A stretch of 64,000 nucleotides of DNA from CAIKZZ01 sp035604595 (GCA_035604595.1 DATNIE010000029.1:118741-182740); one strand, 5' to 3'; counted from the stretch's first letter, positions 15,264-24,949 are shown. Numbers and translations: made by a program. The notes: generated from the sequence alone by a model not told the origin.

Positions 15264-16197
15264 GCCGCTCGGGGGCATAGCGCAGTCCGCCCGGCCAGGC
15301 GTGGCCGCCACCGTCGACCTCGTAGAGCCGGACTTGCGCACCCCCGGCGCAATCCTCCCCGACGTGCAGCGTCAGCCGCGTGCCGTCGTCGGCAACGCGG
15401 TCGAGCGGTGGGTCGGTACGCTCTGCGCGGCAGCGGGCCGCGGCCAGGAACAGCGCAAAGCTCTTCGGTGCGCCGATGACCCTGCCGCGCGCAATCCCGA
15501 GCACCGCGACCGTCCCGCCGGCCCACGGCACCATCGGGTCCGCGGTGCCGTCGATCAGCGCGAGCCGCGCGATGCCGGTCGCCTCGCAGCTCGCGGCGAG
15601 CTGCTCGTTGAGGCTCGAGGCGACCGCGACGAACCCGCTGAACACGTCGCGCGCCTCGCAGGCGAGCTTAAGGGTCATCATCCCGCCGTTCGACATGCCG
15701 GTCACGAACACGCGCGTGCGGTCGAGTGGGTAGCGCGCCGCGAGCGTCGTCACCAGTGCCTTGAGGAACCCGACGTCGTCGACGTTTTCCGCAACCGCCT
15801 GGGTCCAGACGTCATGGCGGCCGTCGTTCCAGGTGTGACCGACCCCGTCGGGGTACACGACGAGCGCCCCGGTCTCGTCGGCCCGGCGGTTGAAGCCGCG
15901 TGCTGTCAGCACCTCCATGCCGGCGCCCCCGCCGCCGCCGCCGTGCAGCACGACCAAGAGCGGCGCTGCCGCCGCGACGTGCGGCGGCACATAGATCCGA
16001 TAGGTCCGCACGCGCCCGTCGTGGAGCAGGGACTCGCAGCGCGCCTCGGGCGAACGCGCACCGCGATCCGCACAGTGCGGCTCGGCGCGTGCCGGGAGCG
16101 GCAGGGCCCCGAGGCCGAGCGCGACGAGGGCGGTCGCGAGCCATGCGTGTTGCGGTGCGGCACGGCGGCGCGAGCGGTACAATTCCAAGGTTTCCAC
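15172..16197 (-). CDS. LpqC/PHB-depolymerase-like secreted esterase
   Basis: 341 residues. The signal peptide is at about 16-38 (ending PARAEP), followed by an alpha/beta hydrolase of the feruloyl esterase/poly(3-hydroxybutyrate) depolymerase family. The oxyanion strand is LVVLHGGGGGG, the nucleophile elbow GMSNGGMM, an Asp in LIDGTADPMVPW, and the His in VDGGGHAWPGG. The substrate (polyester oligomer, feruloyl or acetyl ester) cannot be told. It runs convergently into metX with a 92-bp overlap, its C-terminal 30 residues being in the shared segment. Confidence 0.88.
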   Translation of the reverse strand: METLELYRSRRRAAPQHAWLATALVALGLGALPLPARAEPHCADRGARSPEARCESLLHDGRVRTYRIYVPPHVAAAAPLLVVLHGGGGGGAGMEVLTARGFNRRADETGALVVYPDGVGHTWNDGRHDVWTQAVAENVDDVGFLKALVTTLAARYPLDRTRVFVTGMSNGGMMTLKLACEARDVFSGFVAVASSLNEQLAASCEATGIARLALIDGTADPMVPWAGGTVAVLGIARGRVIGAPKSFALFLAAARCRAERTDPPLDRVADDGTRLTLHVGEDCAGGAQVRLYEVDGGGHAWPGGLRYAPERLIGKVSRELDATDETWRFLGLAAGKRPGPV

Positions 16198-16215
16198 TGC
16201 TGAAGACGCTCCACA

Positions 16216-16986
16216 ATGACCGGCTCTCCCGAGAAGCGCGCCGCTCCCAAAACCGTTGACTTCGGATACGAACGGGTCGCCGCTCCGGCAAAGGCCGGAC
16301 GCGTGCGGGCCGTGTTCGATTCGGTGGCCGGCCGCTATGACCTCATGAACGACCTGATGTCACTCGGCATCCACCGGCTCTGGAAGCGGTTCGCGCTGAG
16401 CCAGAGCGGACTGCGGCCCGGGGACCGGGCTCTCGATGTCGCCGGGGGCACCGGTGATCTCGCGATCGGACTTGCCCGCCAGGTCGGCCCGAGCGGTCGG
16501 GTCGTGCTGTCGGACATCAACGCCGCGATGCTCTCGCACGGCCGCGATCGCCTGCTCGACGCCGGCTTCGCCCGCGGTGTGGACTGCGTGCTCGCCGATG
16601 CCGAACGCCTGCCGTTTGCCGACGGCTCGTTCCACTGCGTGACCATCGGTTTCGGACTCCGCAACATCACCGACAAGGGCGCGGCGCTCAGCTCGATGTA
16701 CCGCGTGCTGCGACCCGGCGGCCAGCTGCTGATCCTCGAGTTCTCCAAGCCCGTCGCGCCGGGATTGAAGCCCCTCTACGATGCGTACTCGTTTCGGATA
16801 CTTCCGGCGCTCGGCCGTGCGATCGCCGGTGATGCCGACAGCTACCGGTACCTCGCCGAGTCGATCCGGGTGTTTCCTGACCAGCAAACCCTGACCGGCA
16901 TGATGCGCGAGGCGGGCTTCGAGGCCTGCCGTCACCACAACCTGACGGGCGGCATCGTCGCGCTGCACCGCGGCTGGCGTTATTGA
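16216..16986 (+). CDS. ubiE: Ubiquinone/menaquinone C-methyltransferase UbiE
   Basis: 256 residues. SAM motif I is LDVAGGTGDLAIGL, with family signatures YDLMNDLMSLGIHRLWK and GFGLRNITDK, and C-terminal LTGGIVALHRGWRY. It performs the C-methylation of ubiquinone (and demethylmenaquinone, if made). TACAAT at 16178-16183 may be its -10. The stop overlaps the ubiJ start (TGATG), giving the typical ubiE-ubiJ-ubiB operon. Confidence 0.97.
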   Translation: MTGSPEKRAAPKTVDFGYERVAAPAKAGRVRAVFDSVAGRYDLMNDLMSLGIHRLWKRFALSQSGLRPGDRALDVAGGTGDLAIGLARQVGPSGRVVLSDINAAMLSHGRDRLLDAGFARGVDCVLADAERLPFADGSFHCVTIGFGLRNITDKGAALSSMYRVLRPGGQLLILEFSKPVAPGLKPLYDAYSFRILPALGRAIAGDADSYRYLAESIRVFPDQQTLTGMMREAGFEACRHHNLTGGIVALHRGWRY

Positions 16987-17618
16987 TGGCCCCCTCGCCG
17001 CTGCTCGCCCCGTTCGAGTCGCTCGTCAATCGCACCATTGCCGCCTCGACGCCGGCGCGCGAGATCTTGAAAACGCTCGCCGGCAAGGCATTCGCGATCG
17101 AGTTCGCGACCCCGCTCGGTGGCCCGATGTTTCGACTGCGGCTCGTGGCGCTCGAGTCGAGCCTCGCGGTTGGCAGTGGCGGTGAGCCGGCCGATGCGAC
17201 CGTCAGCGGCACGCCGCTCGCGCTCGCTGCGCTCCTCGCCGGCGGGCCGCAGGGGCGTGCGAGCGTCCCCGGCATCACGATTGCCGGCGAGGCGGAGGTC
17301 GCGCAGGCGTTCGAGGAGCTCTTCAGGCACGCCCGCCCTGACTTGGAGGAAGAGCTGGCGCGGCTCGTCGGCGACGCGCCGGCCCATTATGCGGGGCGCG
17401 CCGTGCGCGCAGCCCTCAGCTGGGCCGGCCGCGCCCGCGACTCGCTGGCCCGAAGCGTCGGTGAGTACCTGACCGAGGAGAGCCGCGACCTCGTGGCGCG
17501 CGCCGAACTCGACGTGCTGCTCGGCGGCATCGACCGGATCCGCGAGGATCTCGACCGGGCTGAGGCCCGGCTCGGGCTCCTCGAGCGCCGCACGCCCACG
17601 CGGGCCCGCGCACCGTGA
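16986..17618 (+). CDS. ubiJ: Ubiquinone biosynthesis accessory factor UbiJ (SCP2 domain)
   Basis: 210 residues from ATG 16986, overlapping the ubiE stop by one base. The N-terminal SCP2-like lipid-binding domain spans about 15-110, with FRLRLVALES and VSGTPLALAALL; the C-terminal helices include DRIREDLDRAEARLGLLERR. UbiJ binds ubiquinone intermediates and scaffolds the soluble Ubi metabolon with UbiK. It overlaps ubiB by 4 bp. Sequence is divergent in this family, so context carries much of the call. Confidence 0.92.
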   Translation: MAPSPLLAPFESLVNRTIAASTPAREILKTLAGKAFAIEFATPLGGPMFRLRLVALESSLAVGSGGEPADATVSGTPLALAALLAGGPQGRASVPGITIAGEAEVAQAFEELFRHARPDLEEELARLVGDAPAHYAGRAVRAALSWAGRARDSLARSVGEYLTEESRDLVARAELDVLLGGIDRIREDLDRAEARLGLLERRTPTRARAP

Positions 17619-19252
17619 TCAGCTTGCCGGTCGCCGGACGGCTCATCGAGATCCAGCGCGTACTCGTGCGCCACGGGCTCGATGAGTTTGTGACCGCGAC
17701 CCACCTCTACCGGCCGCTCCGGTTCCTGTATTTCCTGCAGCCCTCGACCTGGTTCGAGCGCCGGCGCGGCGCATCGCGTGGCGAGCGGCTGCGCCTCGCG
17801 TGCGAGGAACTGGGGCCGATCTTCATCAAGTTCGGGCAGGCGATCTCCACGCGCCGCGACCTGCTGCCGGCCGACATCGCCGACGAGCTCGCCAAGCTCC
17901 AGGACCGCGTGCCGCCATTCCCGGCGGAGGCGGCCCGCGCGGCGATCGAACGCTCGCTCGGCGAACCGGTGAGCGAGGTCTTCGGCAGCTTCGAGTCCGA
18001 GCCGCTCGCGGCAGCCTCGATCGCGCAGGTGCACACGGCGACCCTGAAAGACGGGCGCGAGGTCATCGTCAAGGTACTGCGACCCGGCATGCACGAGGTC
18101 ATCCGTCGTGACCTAGAGGTGCTGTACGCGCTGGCGGAGCTGGCGCTGCGCTACGTGCCGGACGCCTCGCGGCTGCGGCCCGTCGAGGTCGTCGCCGAAT
18201 ACGACAAGACGATCATGGACGAGCTCGACCTGATGCGCGAGGCGGCGAACGCGGCGCAGCTGAAGCGCAACTTCGCAGGCAGCCCGCTGCTCTACGTGCC
18301 CGAGGTTCACTTTGGCCTGTGCCGCACCGACGTGCTGGTGATGGAACGGATCAGGGGCGTGCAGATCAGCGACGTGGCGCGCCTGCGGGAGCTCAAGGTC
18401 AACATCCAGAAGCTGGCGGAGAACGGGGTCGAGCTTTTTTTCACGCAGCTGCTGCAGCACAACTTCTTCCATGCCGACATGCATCCCGGCAACATCTTCG
18501 TGCTGACCGAGGATCCCGAGAACCCGCGCTACGCGGCGGTCGACTTCGGCATCGTCGGCGCGCTCGATCCGAAGGATCTGGAGTACCTGGCGGGCAACTT
18601 CCTCGCATTCTTCGACCGCGACTACCACCGTGTCGCGGAGCTGCACGTCGAGAGCGGCTGGGTACCGCCCGGCACGCGCGTCCACGAGCTCGAGGGCGCG
18701 GTGCGCACGGTCTGCGAGCCAATCTTCGACAAGCCGCTGTCCCAGATCTCGTTCGGCATCGTGCTGCTGCGGCTGTTCGAGACCGCGCGCCGCTTCCGGA
18801 TGGAAATCCAGCCGCAGCTGGTGCTGCTGCAGAAGACGCTGCTCAACATTGAGGGGCTCGGGCGGCAGCTGTATCCCGAGCTCGACCTGTGGAAGACCGC
18901 GCAGCCGCTGCTGCGCGCGTGGTCGGCCGAGCGCGCGAACCCGCGCAGGCTGATCGCGGAGGGCCGCCGCCACTTGCCGGAGCTGATCGCGACTCTGCGC
19001 GCGACCCCGCCGCTGCTACGGCGCCTGATCCGCGAGGCCGAGGCGCGCGACTCGCTGGTTGCGACCGACGTGCCGCGGCTCGAGACGCTGCGTGCGGAGC
19101 TGCGCGCCGGTGCCAGACGGCGCGACCAGACCATCGTCGCGAGCGCGGTGCTGGTGCTCGGCGGGCTGTGGCTCGCGATGGGCGCCGAGCCGTGGTGGAC
19201 CGGGGCCGCGCTGCTGTCCGGGACGGTCGCATTCCTGCTGATGCGACGCTAG
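17615..19252 (+). CDS. ubiB: Atypical kinase/ATPase UbiB
   Basis: 545 residues from GTG 17615. The UbiB/ABC1/ADCK hallmark KFGQ motif is in GPIFIKFGQAIS. The Ala-rich loop AAASIAQVHTATLKDG replaces the kinase P-loop; the catalytic segments are HADMHPGN and VDFGIVG. A C-terminal hydrophobic pair (about 508-542) anchors it in the inner membrane. It supports ubiquinone synthesis, probably by extracting or presenting lipid intermediates. Confidence 0.96.
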   Translation: MISLPVAGRLIEIQRVLVRHGLDEFVTATHLYRPLRFLYFLQPSTWFERRRGASRGERLRLACEELGPIFIKFGQAISTRRDLLPADIADELAKLQDRVPPFPAEAARAAIERSLGEPVSEVFGSFESEPLAAASIAQVHTATLKDGREVIVKVLRPGMHEVIRRDLEVLYALAELALRYVPDASRLRPVEVVAEYDKTIMDELDLMREAANAAQLKRNFAGSPLLYVPEVHFGLCRTDVLVMERIRGVQISDVARLRELKVNIQKLAENGVELFFTQLLQHNFFHADMHPGNIFVLTEDPENPRYAAVDFGIVGALDPKDLEYLAGNFLAFFDRDYHRVAELHVESGWVPPGTRVHELEGAVRTVCEPIFDKPLSQISFGIVLLRLFETARRFRMEIQPQLVLLQKTLLNIEGLGRQLYPELDLWKTAQPLLRAWSAERANPRRLIAEGRRHLPELIATLRATPPLLRRLIREAEARDSLVATDVPRLETLRAELRAGARRRDQTIVASAVLVLGGLWLAMGAEPWWTGAALLSGTVAFLLMRR

Positions 19253-19283
19253 TACGCGCGCCGCGCCGACTCCGGCGCATCGC

Positions 19284-20876
19284 CTACAGAAAGTGATCGA
19301 GGCCCGGGATCCAGCGCATCAGGCCCGCGACGAAGCGTTGCCAGCGCGTCGCGCCGGGCTCGCCGGTGAGGTGCACGATCTGCCCGTCGCGCTCCCCGGT
19401 CCAGAACATGCGCCCGGTGCGCGATCGCGGCGGCTCGAGCGACAGTCGCCAGGCGCGGTCGGGGGCGATGTCGGCCTCGATCAGCTCCGCGGTTGCGGCC
19501 GCGAGCGCCGGGCTCTTCACCAGCACGGCGAGCTCGGTGTTGATCAGCGCCGAGCGGGGATCGATGTTGAAGCTGCCGACCCAGGTCAGCGCCCGGTCGA
19601 TAACCATGACCTTCGAGTGCAGCGATGCGCCGGTGGCCATGCGGCGGAAGTAGCGGCGCTCCGCCGGCCGCCGCCGCGCCTCGGCCTGGAACTCGTAGAG
19701 CTCAACGCCGGCAACCAGCAGCTCGCGGCGCCGCTTGGCGTAGCCGGCGTGGACCGGCACGACGTCGGTGGACGCGAGCGAGTTGGTCAGCAGGGCGACG
19801 CGGACCCCGGCGCGGGCACGCTCGGCGATCAGCTCCGCGCCGGCGCGCAGCGGCACGAGGTACGCCGACTCGACCAGTACTTCGGACTTGGCCGCGCGCC
19901 ACAGGCCGTAGACCCGTTGCAGCAGCGGCGACGGTGCCTTGCGGCTCTCGTCGATCTTGTCAGGCGGATCGACCAGCAGCTCGGCCGCGCCCCAGTATTC
20001 GAACGCCGCCTCAAGGGCCAGCGCGCGCATCGCGGCGAGCACCGATGCGTAGCTCTCGCGCACCTCCTCGGTGCGTCCCGCCTGCGCGGCGATCTCGGCG
20101 GCTACCGCGTCGGCTTCGGCCTCGGTTGGCGCGCGCTTCAGGAACGCCTCGATCGGCACCGCCCACGGACTGTTCCAGTACTCGTCGAAGCTCGCGACCG
20201 CCTCGCGGGCCACGGGCCCGGCCGCCAGCACCTCGAGGTCACTGAAGTTGACGCCGCGGTCCAGGTCGAAGTAGTCATCACCGATGTTGCGACCGCCGAG
20301 CACTGCGAGCTGGGCGTCGATCGCGAAGATCTTGTTGTGCATCCGCCGCTGCACGCGCCCGAAGCTCGTGACGAACTCGACCGGGCGCATCCAGCGCACG
20401 CGGTTGCGATAGGGGTTGAAGACGCGGATCTCGAGGTTGCGATGGCCGGTCAGCGTCGCGAGCCGGTCCTCGCTGCGCACCAGGTTGTTGTCATCGACGA
20501 GCAGCCGCACGCGCACGCCGCGGCGCGCCGCGGCCAGCAGCCGGTCGGCGATCACTGCACCCGAGTCGTCGGCCTGATAGATGTAGTACTGCACGTCGAG
20601 CGAGCGCTCGGCGAGATCAGCGAGCGCCGCGCGCGACAGGAACGCGAGTGAGCCGTACTGCAGCAGCGCGAAGGCTGACTCGCCCGGATGGGCCGCGAGC
20701 GCGGGCCGCAGCGCGCGGCCGATCGCGGTGTCCGCGGTCGCGGGGATCGCCTGGCTCGCGGGGCGGGGGACGTCGAGGCGGTATGTGGCGCAGCCGCTGA
20801 GCGCAAGCGCTGCAAGCGCCGCGAGCGTACTTTTTGCGGCTGTGAGCCGTGGCCGGCGCTCCCCCGGCGAGGCCAC
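19284..20876 (-). CDS. Phospholipase D-family lipoprotein (ClsC/cardiolipin synthase-like)
   Basis: 530 residues. A lipoprotein signal has lipobox LSGC (Cys29). The two HKD motifs are HNKIFAID (His180-Asp187) and HSKVMVID near residue 420, each followed by GGRN/GSFN segments. This architecture fits ClsC/YmdC-type enzymes that make cardiolipin from phosphatidylglycerol plus phosphatidylethanolamine, or a related transphosphatidylase. Lipid anchoring would place it on the periplasmic side. A weak 6-bp hairpin (19263-19278) lies between it and convergent ubiB. The 159-bp stretch upstream (20877-21035) shows no gene. Confidence 0.85.
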   Translation of the reverse strand: MASPGERRPRLTAAKSTLAALAALALSGCATYRLDVPRPASQAIPATADTAIGRALRPALAAHPGESAFALLQYGSLAFLSRAALADLAERSLDVQYYIYQADDSGAVIADRLLAAARRGVRVRLLVDDNNLVRSEDRLATLTGHRNLEIRVFNPYRNRVRWMRPVEFVTSFGRVQRRMHNKIFAIDAQLAVLGGRNIGDDYFDLDRGVNFSDLEVLAAGPVAREAVASFDEYWNSPWAVPIEAFLKRAPTEAEADAVAAEIAAQAGRTEEVRESYASVLAAMRALALEAAFEYWGAAELLVDPPDKIDESRKAPSPLLQRVYGLWRAAKSEVLVESAYLVPLRAGAELIAERARAGVRVALLTNSLASTDVVPVHAGYAKRRRELLVAGVELYEFQAEARRRPAERRYFRRMATGASLHSKVMVIDRALTWVGSFNIDPRSALINTELAVLVKSPALAAATAELIEADIAPDRAWRLSLEPPRSRTGRMFWTGERDGQIVHLTGEPGATRWQRFVAGLMRWIPGLDHFL

Positions 20877-21035
20877 GTCCTAGCGCCCGGAACGGCGGTC
20901 GTGGCCCGCACTGGCGGGCGGCGGCACAGCCGCGATCGACAACAGTACCGCCGCACTGAGCGCGGCTCTCGACAGGGGCGGACGTGGTCTGCCGGGCATC
21001 GAACAAGTGTCGCGCGCGGGCAGGCCGATGTCACG

Positions 21036-21416
21036 CTACGGCCAGCTCGTGGCGGTCTGCGCGAATCGCGGCGAGCTTGGCCGCACGACGCAGAACCGCT
21101 GACCGGTCGGCGCCTCCATGACCCACCAGGTGCGGACCTGCGCGATCCGTTTCGCACCGAGTGCCTCGAGGCGGCGCACCTCGGCCTCGATGTCGTCGGA
21201 CTCTATGTCGAGATGCACCCGGCTCGGATGATCGACCGTCTGCACCTCTATATCGAGGGTCTGCGTCGGATCCACGAGCCGGGCGTAGGTCTGTCCCTCG
21301 GTCCCCGGCAGTGGTTCGACGCGCAGGCCGAGCGCGCCGCCCCAGAACCGGGCGGCGCCGGCGAGATCGGCCGTCTGACAGTCGATGATGAAGCCGGCAA
21401 GCTTGCTCTTGTGCAT
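21036..21416 (-). CDS. VOC (glyoxalase/bleomycin-resistance) superfamily protein
   Basis: 126 residues from ATG 21416 (MHKSKLAGFIIDC). It has paired beta-alpha-beta-beta-beta modules with AARFWGGALGLRVE, VHLDIESDDIEAEVRRLEALGA and WWVMEAPTGQRFCVV. Metal-ligand candidates are His in SRVHLD and Glu in VMEAP. Substrate is unknown; related stand-alone members are often antibiotic-binding or isomerase-like. It follows trpA by 17 bp on the same strand and may be read through from the trp operon. Confidence 0.82.
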   Translation of the reverse strand: MHKSKLAGFIIDCQTADLAGAARFWGGALGLRVEPLPGTEGQTYARLVDPTQTLDIEVQTVDHPSRVHLDIESDDIEAEVRRLEALGAKRIAQVRTWWVMEAPTGQRFCVVRPSSPRFAQTATSWP

Positions 21417-21433
21417 GATCCTCCCCCCGGATG

Positions 21434-22240
21434 CTAGCCCGCGACACGCAGAGTACGCAAAAACGCGGCCGGATCCTCGCCGCGTTCCAGCACCTCGACG
21501 AGCGCAGAACCGACGACCACCCCGTCGACGTGGCCCGCGAGCCGCGCGACCTGCGCGCGGCTGCGGATGCCGAATCCGGCGCACACCGGAATCGGCGCAA
21601 CCGCCTTGACGCGCGCGAGGTAGCTGAGCACCTCGTCCGGGACGGTCGCGACGCTGTGACCGGTGGTCCCGGTCATCGTGACCGCATAGACGAACCCCCG
21701 CGCTGCCCGGCACAGCGTCGCGAGCCGCTCGGGCGGCGTCACCGGAGTCACCATCTGCACGAGCCCGACGCCTTGCGCGCCGAGCGCGCGCTTCAGCTCG
21801 TCGCACTCCTCGTACGGCAGGTCCGGCACGATGACCCCGGCGACGCCTGCCGCGCGCGCCGCGCCGGGCAGGCGCTCGAGGCCGAAGGCCAGCAGCGGAT
21901 TGAGGTAACTCATCAGCAGCAGCGGCGCCGTCGGCCGCGGCGCGAGCGCGGCGAGCTCCTCGAGTATCCACGCGAGCGAGACGCCCTGCGCGATCGCGGC
22001 ATGGCTCGCCCGCTGGATCGTCATGCCGTCGGCCATGGGATCGGTGAACGGCACGCCGATCTCGACGACGTCGGCACTCGCGGCGATGCGCTTGAGGTCG
22101 GCGCCGAAGTGCTCCCGCCGTGGGAACCCGGCCGTGAGGTAGGCCACGAGCGCCGGCTCGCCGCGCGCGCGCGCCGATAGGATCGCCGCCCCGATCGTCT
22201 CGTGGCCGGCCACGCTCGCGGCTGTGCCAGCACCGCTCAT
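21434..22240 (-). CDS. trpA: Tryptophan synthase alpha chain
   Basis: 268 residues from ATG 22240, overlapping the trpB stop (TGATG). It cleaves indole-3-glycerol phosphate; catalytic Glu is in VVEIGVPFTDP and Asp in the ADG following MADG. Loop 6 reads VTMTGTTGHS and the phosphate site GFGIRSRAQV. GTG 22243 is an alternative start one codon upstream. It is the last gene of the trpEGDCFBA operon. Confidence 0.97.
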   Translation of the reverse strand: MSGAGTAASVAGHETIGAAILSARARGEPALVAYLTAGFPRREHFGADLKRIAASADVVEIGVPFTDPMADGMTIQRASHAAIAQGVSLAWILEELAALAPRPTAPLLLMSYLNPLLAFGLERLPGAARAAGVAGVIVPDLPYEECDELKRALGAQGVGLVQMVTPVTPPERLATLCRAARGFVYAVTMTGTTGHSVATVPDEVLSYLARVKAVAPIPVCAGFGIRSRAQVARLAGHVDGVVVGSALVEVLERGEDPAAFLRTLRVAG

Positions 22241-23484
22241 CACGCCCTCTCCCCGAGCAGCGTCTTCTGCAGCGTCGACATGTCCTTGTCACCGCGGCCC
22301 GACAGGCAGATCAGGATCCGCGTGCCGGGGTTGGCCGCGGCCCACTTGCGCGCGCCGGCGAAGGCATGGGCGGTCTCGATGGCCGGGAGTATCCCCTCGG
22401 CCCTGCAGCACTCCGCGACCGAGGCGAGTGCCTCCTCGTCGCTCGCGTACTCATACTCGACGCGGTGCACGGCCTGCAGTAGCGCGTGCTCCGGACCCAC
22501 GCCCGGATAGTCGAGGCCTGCGGACACCGAGTGGGTCTCCTGGATCTGGCCGTTGGCATCCTGCAGCAGCATCGAGTAGCACCCCTGCAGCACGCCTGGC
22601 GTGCCGAGCGACAGGGTCGCGGCGTTATCGCCAAGCGCAGGGCCGCGCCCGCCCGCCTCGACTCCGATCAGCCGCACGCCCGGGTCGCGGACGAACGGAT
22701 GGAACATGCCGATCGAGTTCGAACCTCCGCCGACGCAGGCGAACACGGCGTGCGGCAGGCCTCCGGCCTGGCGCTCCATCTGCGCGCGCGCCTCGCGGCC
22801 GATGACCGACTGCAGCTCGCGCACCAGGTACGGGTATGGATGCGGTCCGACCGCGGAGCCGAGCAGGTAATAGGTGCCATCGGGATCCGTCACCCAGTCC
22901 CTGAGCGCCTCATCGATCGCGGCGCGCAGCGTCTGGTCGCCGCCAGTGACCGGCACGACCGTGGCGCCGAGCAGCTTCATCCGCCCGACGTTCGGGGCCT
23001 GCCGCTCGCAGTCGATCGCCCCCATGTACACGGTGCACGGCAGGGCGAGTCGCGCGCAGGCCGCGGCGGCCGCGACGCCGTGCTGGCCGGCGCCGGTCTC
23101 GGCGACGATGCGCCCGGCGCCGAGTCGCTTGGCGAGCAGCGCCTGGCCGATCGCGTTGTTGATCTTGTGGGCGCCGGTGTGTGCGAGGTCCTCGCGCTTG
23201 AGGTAGACCTCTGCACCCCAGCGGCGCGACAGCTCCGGCGCATGGCTGAGCGGCGTCGGCCGGCCGACCCACGTGCAGAGCTGGTCGTTGAGCTCGGCGA
23301 CGAAGGCGGGATCGGTCAGCCAGCGTTTGACGCCCGCCTCGAGCCTGTCGAGCGCGGGGACCAGTGTTTCCGGAACGTAGCGGCCGCCGTAAGGGCCGTA
23401 GCGCCCCCGCCCGTCCGGAAACTCCCCGGCCAGTTCGCGCTGAAGGAGCGCCCCCGCCTCGGCTGTCGCGATCGCTGCTGTCAT
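22240..23484 (-). CDS. trpB: Tryptophan synthase beta chain
   Basis: 414 residues from ATG 23484 with GGGAG upstream. PLP Lys is in HTGAHKINNA, the catalytic loop is ETGAGQHGVA and the phosphate-binding loop GGGSNSIG. It condenses indole with serine in the alpha2beta2 complex. The N-terminal GRYGPYGGRYVPETL is characteristic of canonical TrpB1. The 23-bp gap to trpF and coupled trpA start indicate a single transcript. Confidence 0.98.
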   Translation of the reverse strand: MTAAIATAEAGALLQRELAGEFPDGRGRYGPYGGRYVPETLVPALDRLEAGVKRWLTDPAFVAELNDQLCTWVGRPTPLSHAPELSRRWGAEVYLKREDLAHTGAHKINNAIGQALLAKRLGAGRIVAETGAGQHGVAAAAACARLALPCTVYMGAIDCERQAPNVGRMKLLGATVVPVTGGDQTLRAAIDEALRDWVTDPDGTYYLLGSAVGPHPYPYLVRELQSVIGREARAQMERQAGGLPHAVFACVGGGSNSIGMFHPFVRDPGVRLIGVEAGGRGPALGDNAATLSLGTPGVLQGCYSMLLQDANGQIQETHSVSAGLDYPGVGPEHALLQAVHRVEYEYASDEEALASVAECCRAEGILPAIETAHAFAGARKWAAANPGTRILICLSGRGDKDMSTLQKTLLGERA

Positions 23485-23507
23485 CACACTCACTCCCGAC
23501 GTTCTGC

Positions 23508-24104
23508 CTATCGAGCCGCCGCAGCGCGTGCCGCCGCGACGAACGCATGAATCCGCGCCGCGTCCTTGGTGCCCGGGGCGGACTCGACCCCGCTCGATAC
23601 GTCGACGCCGAACGGCCGCACCTTTGCGATCGCCGTGGCGACGTTCTCCGGCCTGAGGCCGCCGCCCAGTATCAGCTCGGTGCGGCCGGCGAGCTCGCGC
23701 GCCGCGGACCAGTCGGCTGTGCGTCCCGCGCCGCTCGTCGCGCTCTCGTACAGGCACCGCGCCGGTAAGGTCGCGGGCAGCTGCTCCCCCGACCGGAGCA
23801 CCGGGAGCCCTGCGAGTCCCGGCGGCAGCGACAGCGCGGCTAGATCCGAGCAATCACTCTGCAGCACGTCCGGCGCGAAGTCCTTGGCGATCGCATCGAC
23901 GAGCGCCTGCGACGGATGCTGCGTCACCGCGACCTTCAGGACGCCCGGCGGCACTGCGCTTGCGAGCGCCGCGGCGCGCGCGGGCGTGAGATTCCGCGGC
24001 GAGTCGGCGTGAAACACGAAGCCGACCGCATCGACGCCGGCATCCAGCGCCGCCCGGACCGCCGCGTGCGAGGTCAGCCCGCAGATTTTGATCCACACGG
24101 TCAT
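23508..24104 (-). CDS. trpF: Phosphoribosylanthranilate isomerase
   Basis: 198 residues from ATG 24104, overlapping the trpC stop by 4 bp. The TIM-barrel landmarks are KICGLTSHAAVRAALDAGVDAVGFVF (catalytic Cys in KICG), LQSDCSD in place of the usual LQLHG, and the final GVDVSSGVESAPGTKDAARI with the catalytic Asp in GVDVSSG. It isomerises PRA to CdRP. It is a stand-alone TrpF, not fused to TrpC as in enterics. Confidence 0.95.
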   Translation of the reverse strand: MTVWIKICGLTSHAAVRAALDAGVDAVGFVFHADSPRNLTPARAAALASAVPPGVLKVAVTQHPSQALVDAIAKDFAPDVLQSDCSDLAALSLPPGLAGLPVLRSGEQLPATLPARCLYESATSGAGRTADWSAARELAGRTELILGGGLRPENVATAIAKVRPFGVDVSSGVESAPGTKDAARIHAFVAAARAAAAR

Positions 24105-24949
24105 CGCGACAGCGCCGCCCGGCGCCCGCTCGCGATCATGTCCCGCGCCAGTGCCTCGGGGTCGGCCGCCAACATCAGCGCCGAGCCCACGAGCGCGAGC
24201 GTGAACCCACAGCCGGCGAGGCGCCCGGCGTCCGCGGCCGTGACGACGCCGCTCTCCGCGACCCGCGGGAATGCCCCCGGCAGCAAGCTCCCGAGCGACT
24301 CGAGGCGCTGTGGGGCGACCTCGAGGGTCGCGAGGTCGCGGCTGTTGATGCCGAGCAGGCACTCCTCGCGCCGGCCGCGCCAGCCGGCGGCCAACTCGGC
24401 GGCGGTCGCGACGTCGGCCGCATCGAAAGCCTCGAGCAGCACGAACAGTTTCAGCTCCGCCGCGGCGGCGATCAGCTCGGCGAGCTGCGAGCGCCCGAGC
24501 ATGCGCACGATCAGCAGCGCCCCGCCGGCGCCGGCCGCGCGCGTCTCGAGCAGCTGGTAGGGATCGACGAGGAAGTCCTTGCGCATCGCCGGCACGCCCA
24601 GCGCCGCCAGCGCCGTGCTCGCGCGTGCGAGGTGCGCGAGGCTCCCGGCGAAGCGATCCGGCTCGGTCAGCACCGACACGATGGCAGCTCCCGCGCGCGC
24701 ATAGGCCCGCACGCGGCGCTCGATGTCATCGCCGACCGCGGCCAGGATCCCCTGCGCCGGTGAACGCAGCTTGAGTTCCGCAATCAGGTCGAAGCCCGTC
24801 CGATCAAGCCGCAGCGGCGGCGCGGCCGGCGCGCCGATCGCGCGCAGCCGCAGCGCCGCGTCGGGTTCCTGCTCGCGCGCCTCGGCCACGCGCGCGCCCG
24901 AGGCGCGCGCCATGCCGGCCAGGAAATCGCCGCTTGCAGCCGCGCTCAC
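24101..24949 (-). CDS. trpC: Indole-3-glycerol phosphate synthase
   Basis: 282 residues from GTG 24949, overlapping trpD by 4 bp (GTGA). It has LIAELKLRSPAQGIL (catalytic Lys/Glu region; KRxSPS is here KLRSPA), PAMRKDFLVDPYQLLE, INSRDLATLEV and AESGV. The usual KRASPS loop is therefore modified, but the second catalytic Lys (RKDF) and the Asn-Ser-Arg loop remain. It converts CdRP to indole-3-glycerol phosphate. Confidence 0.95.
   Translation of the reverse strand: MSAAASGDFLAGMARASGARVAEAREQEPDAALRLRAIGAPAAPPLRLDRTGFDLIAELKLRSPAQGILAAVGDDIERRVRAYARAGAAIVSVLTEPDRFAGSLAHLARASTALAALGVPAMRKDFLVDPYQLLETRAAGAGGALLIVRMLGRSQLAELIAAAAELKLFVLLEAFDAADVATAAELAAGWRGRREECLLGINSRDLATLEVAPQRLESLGSLLPGAFPRVAESGVVTAADAGRLAGCGFTLALVGSALMLAADPEALARDMIASGRRAALSR

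Noticed and set aside
19263..19278. 6-bp stem hairpin between ubiB and the PLD-family gene
   Set aside because: Short stem, no T tract; such inverted repeats are expected by chance at this GC content.
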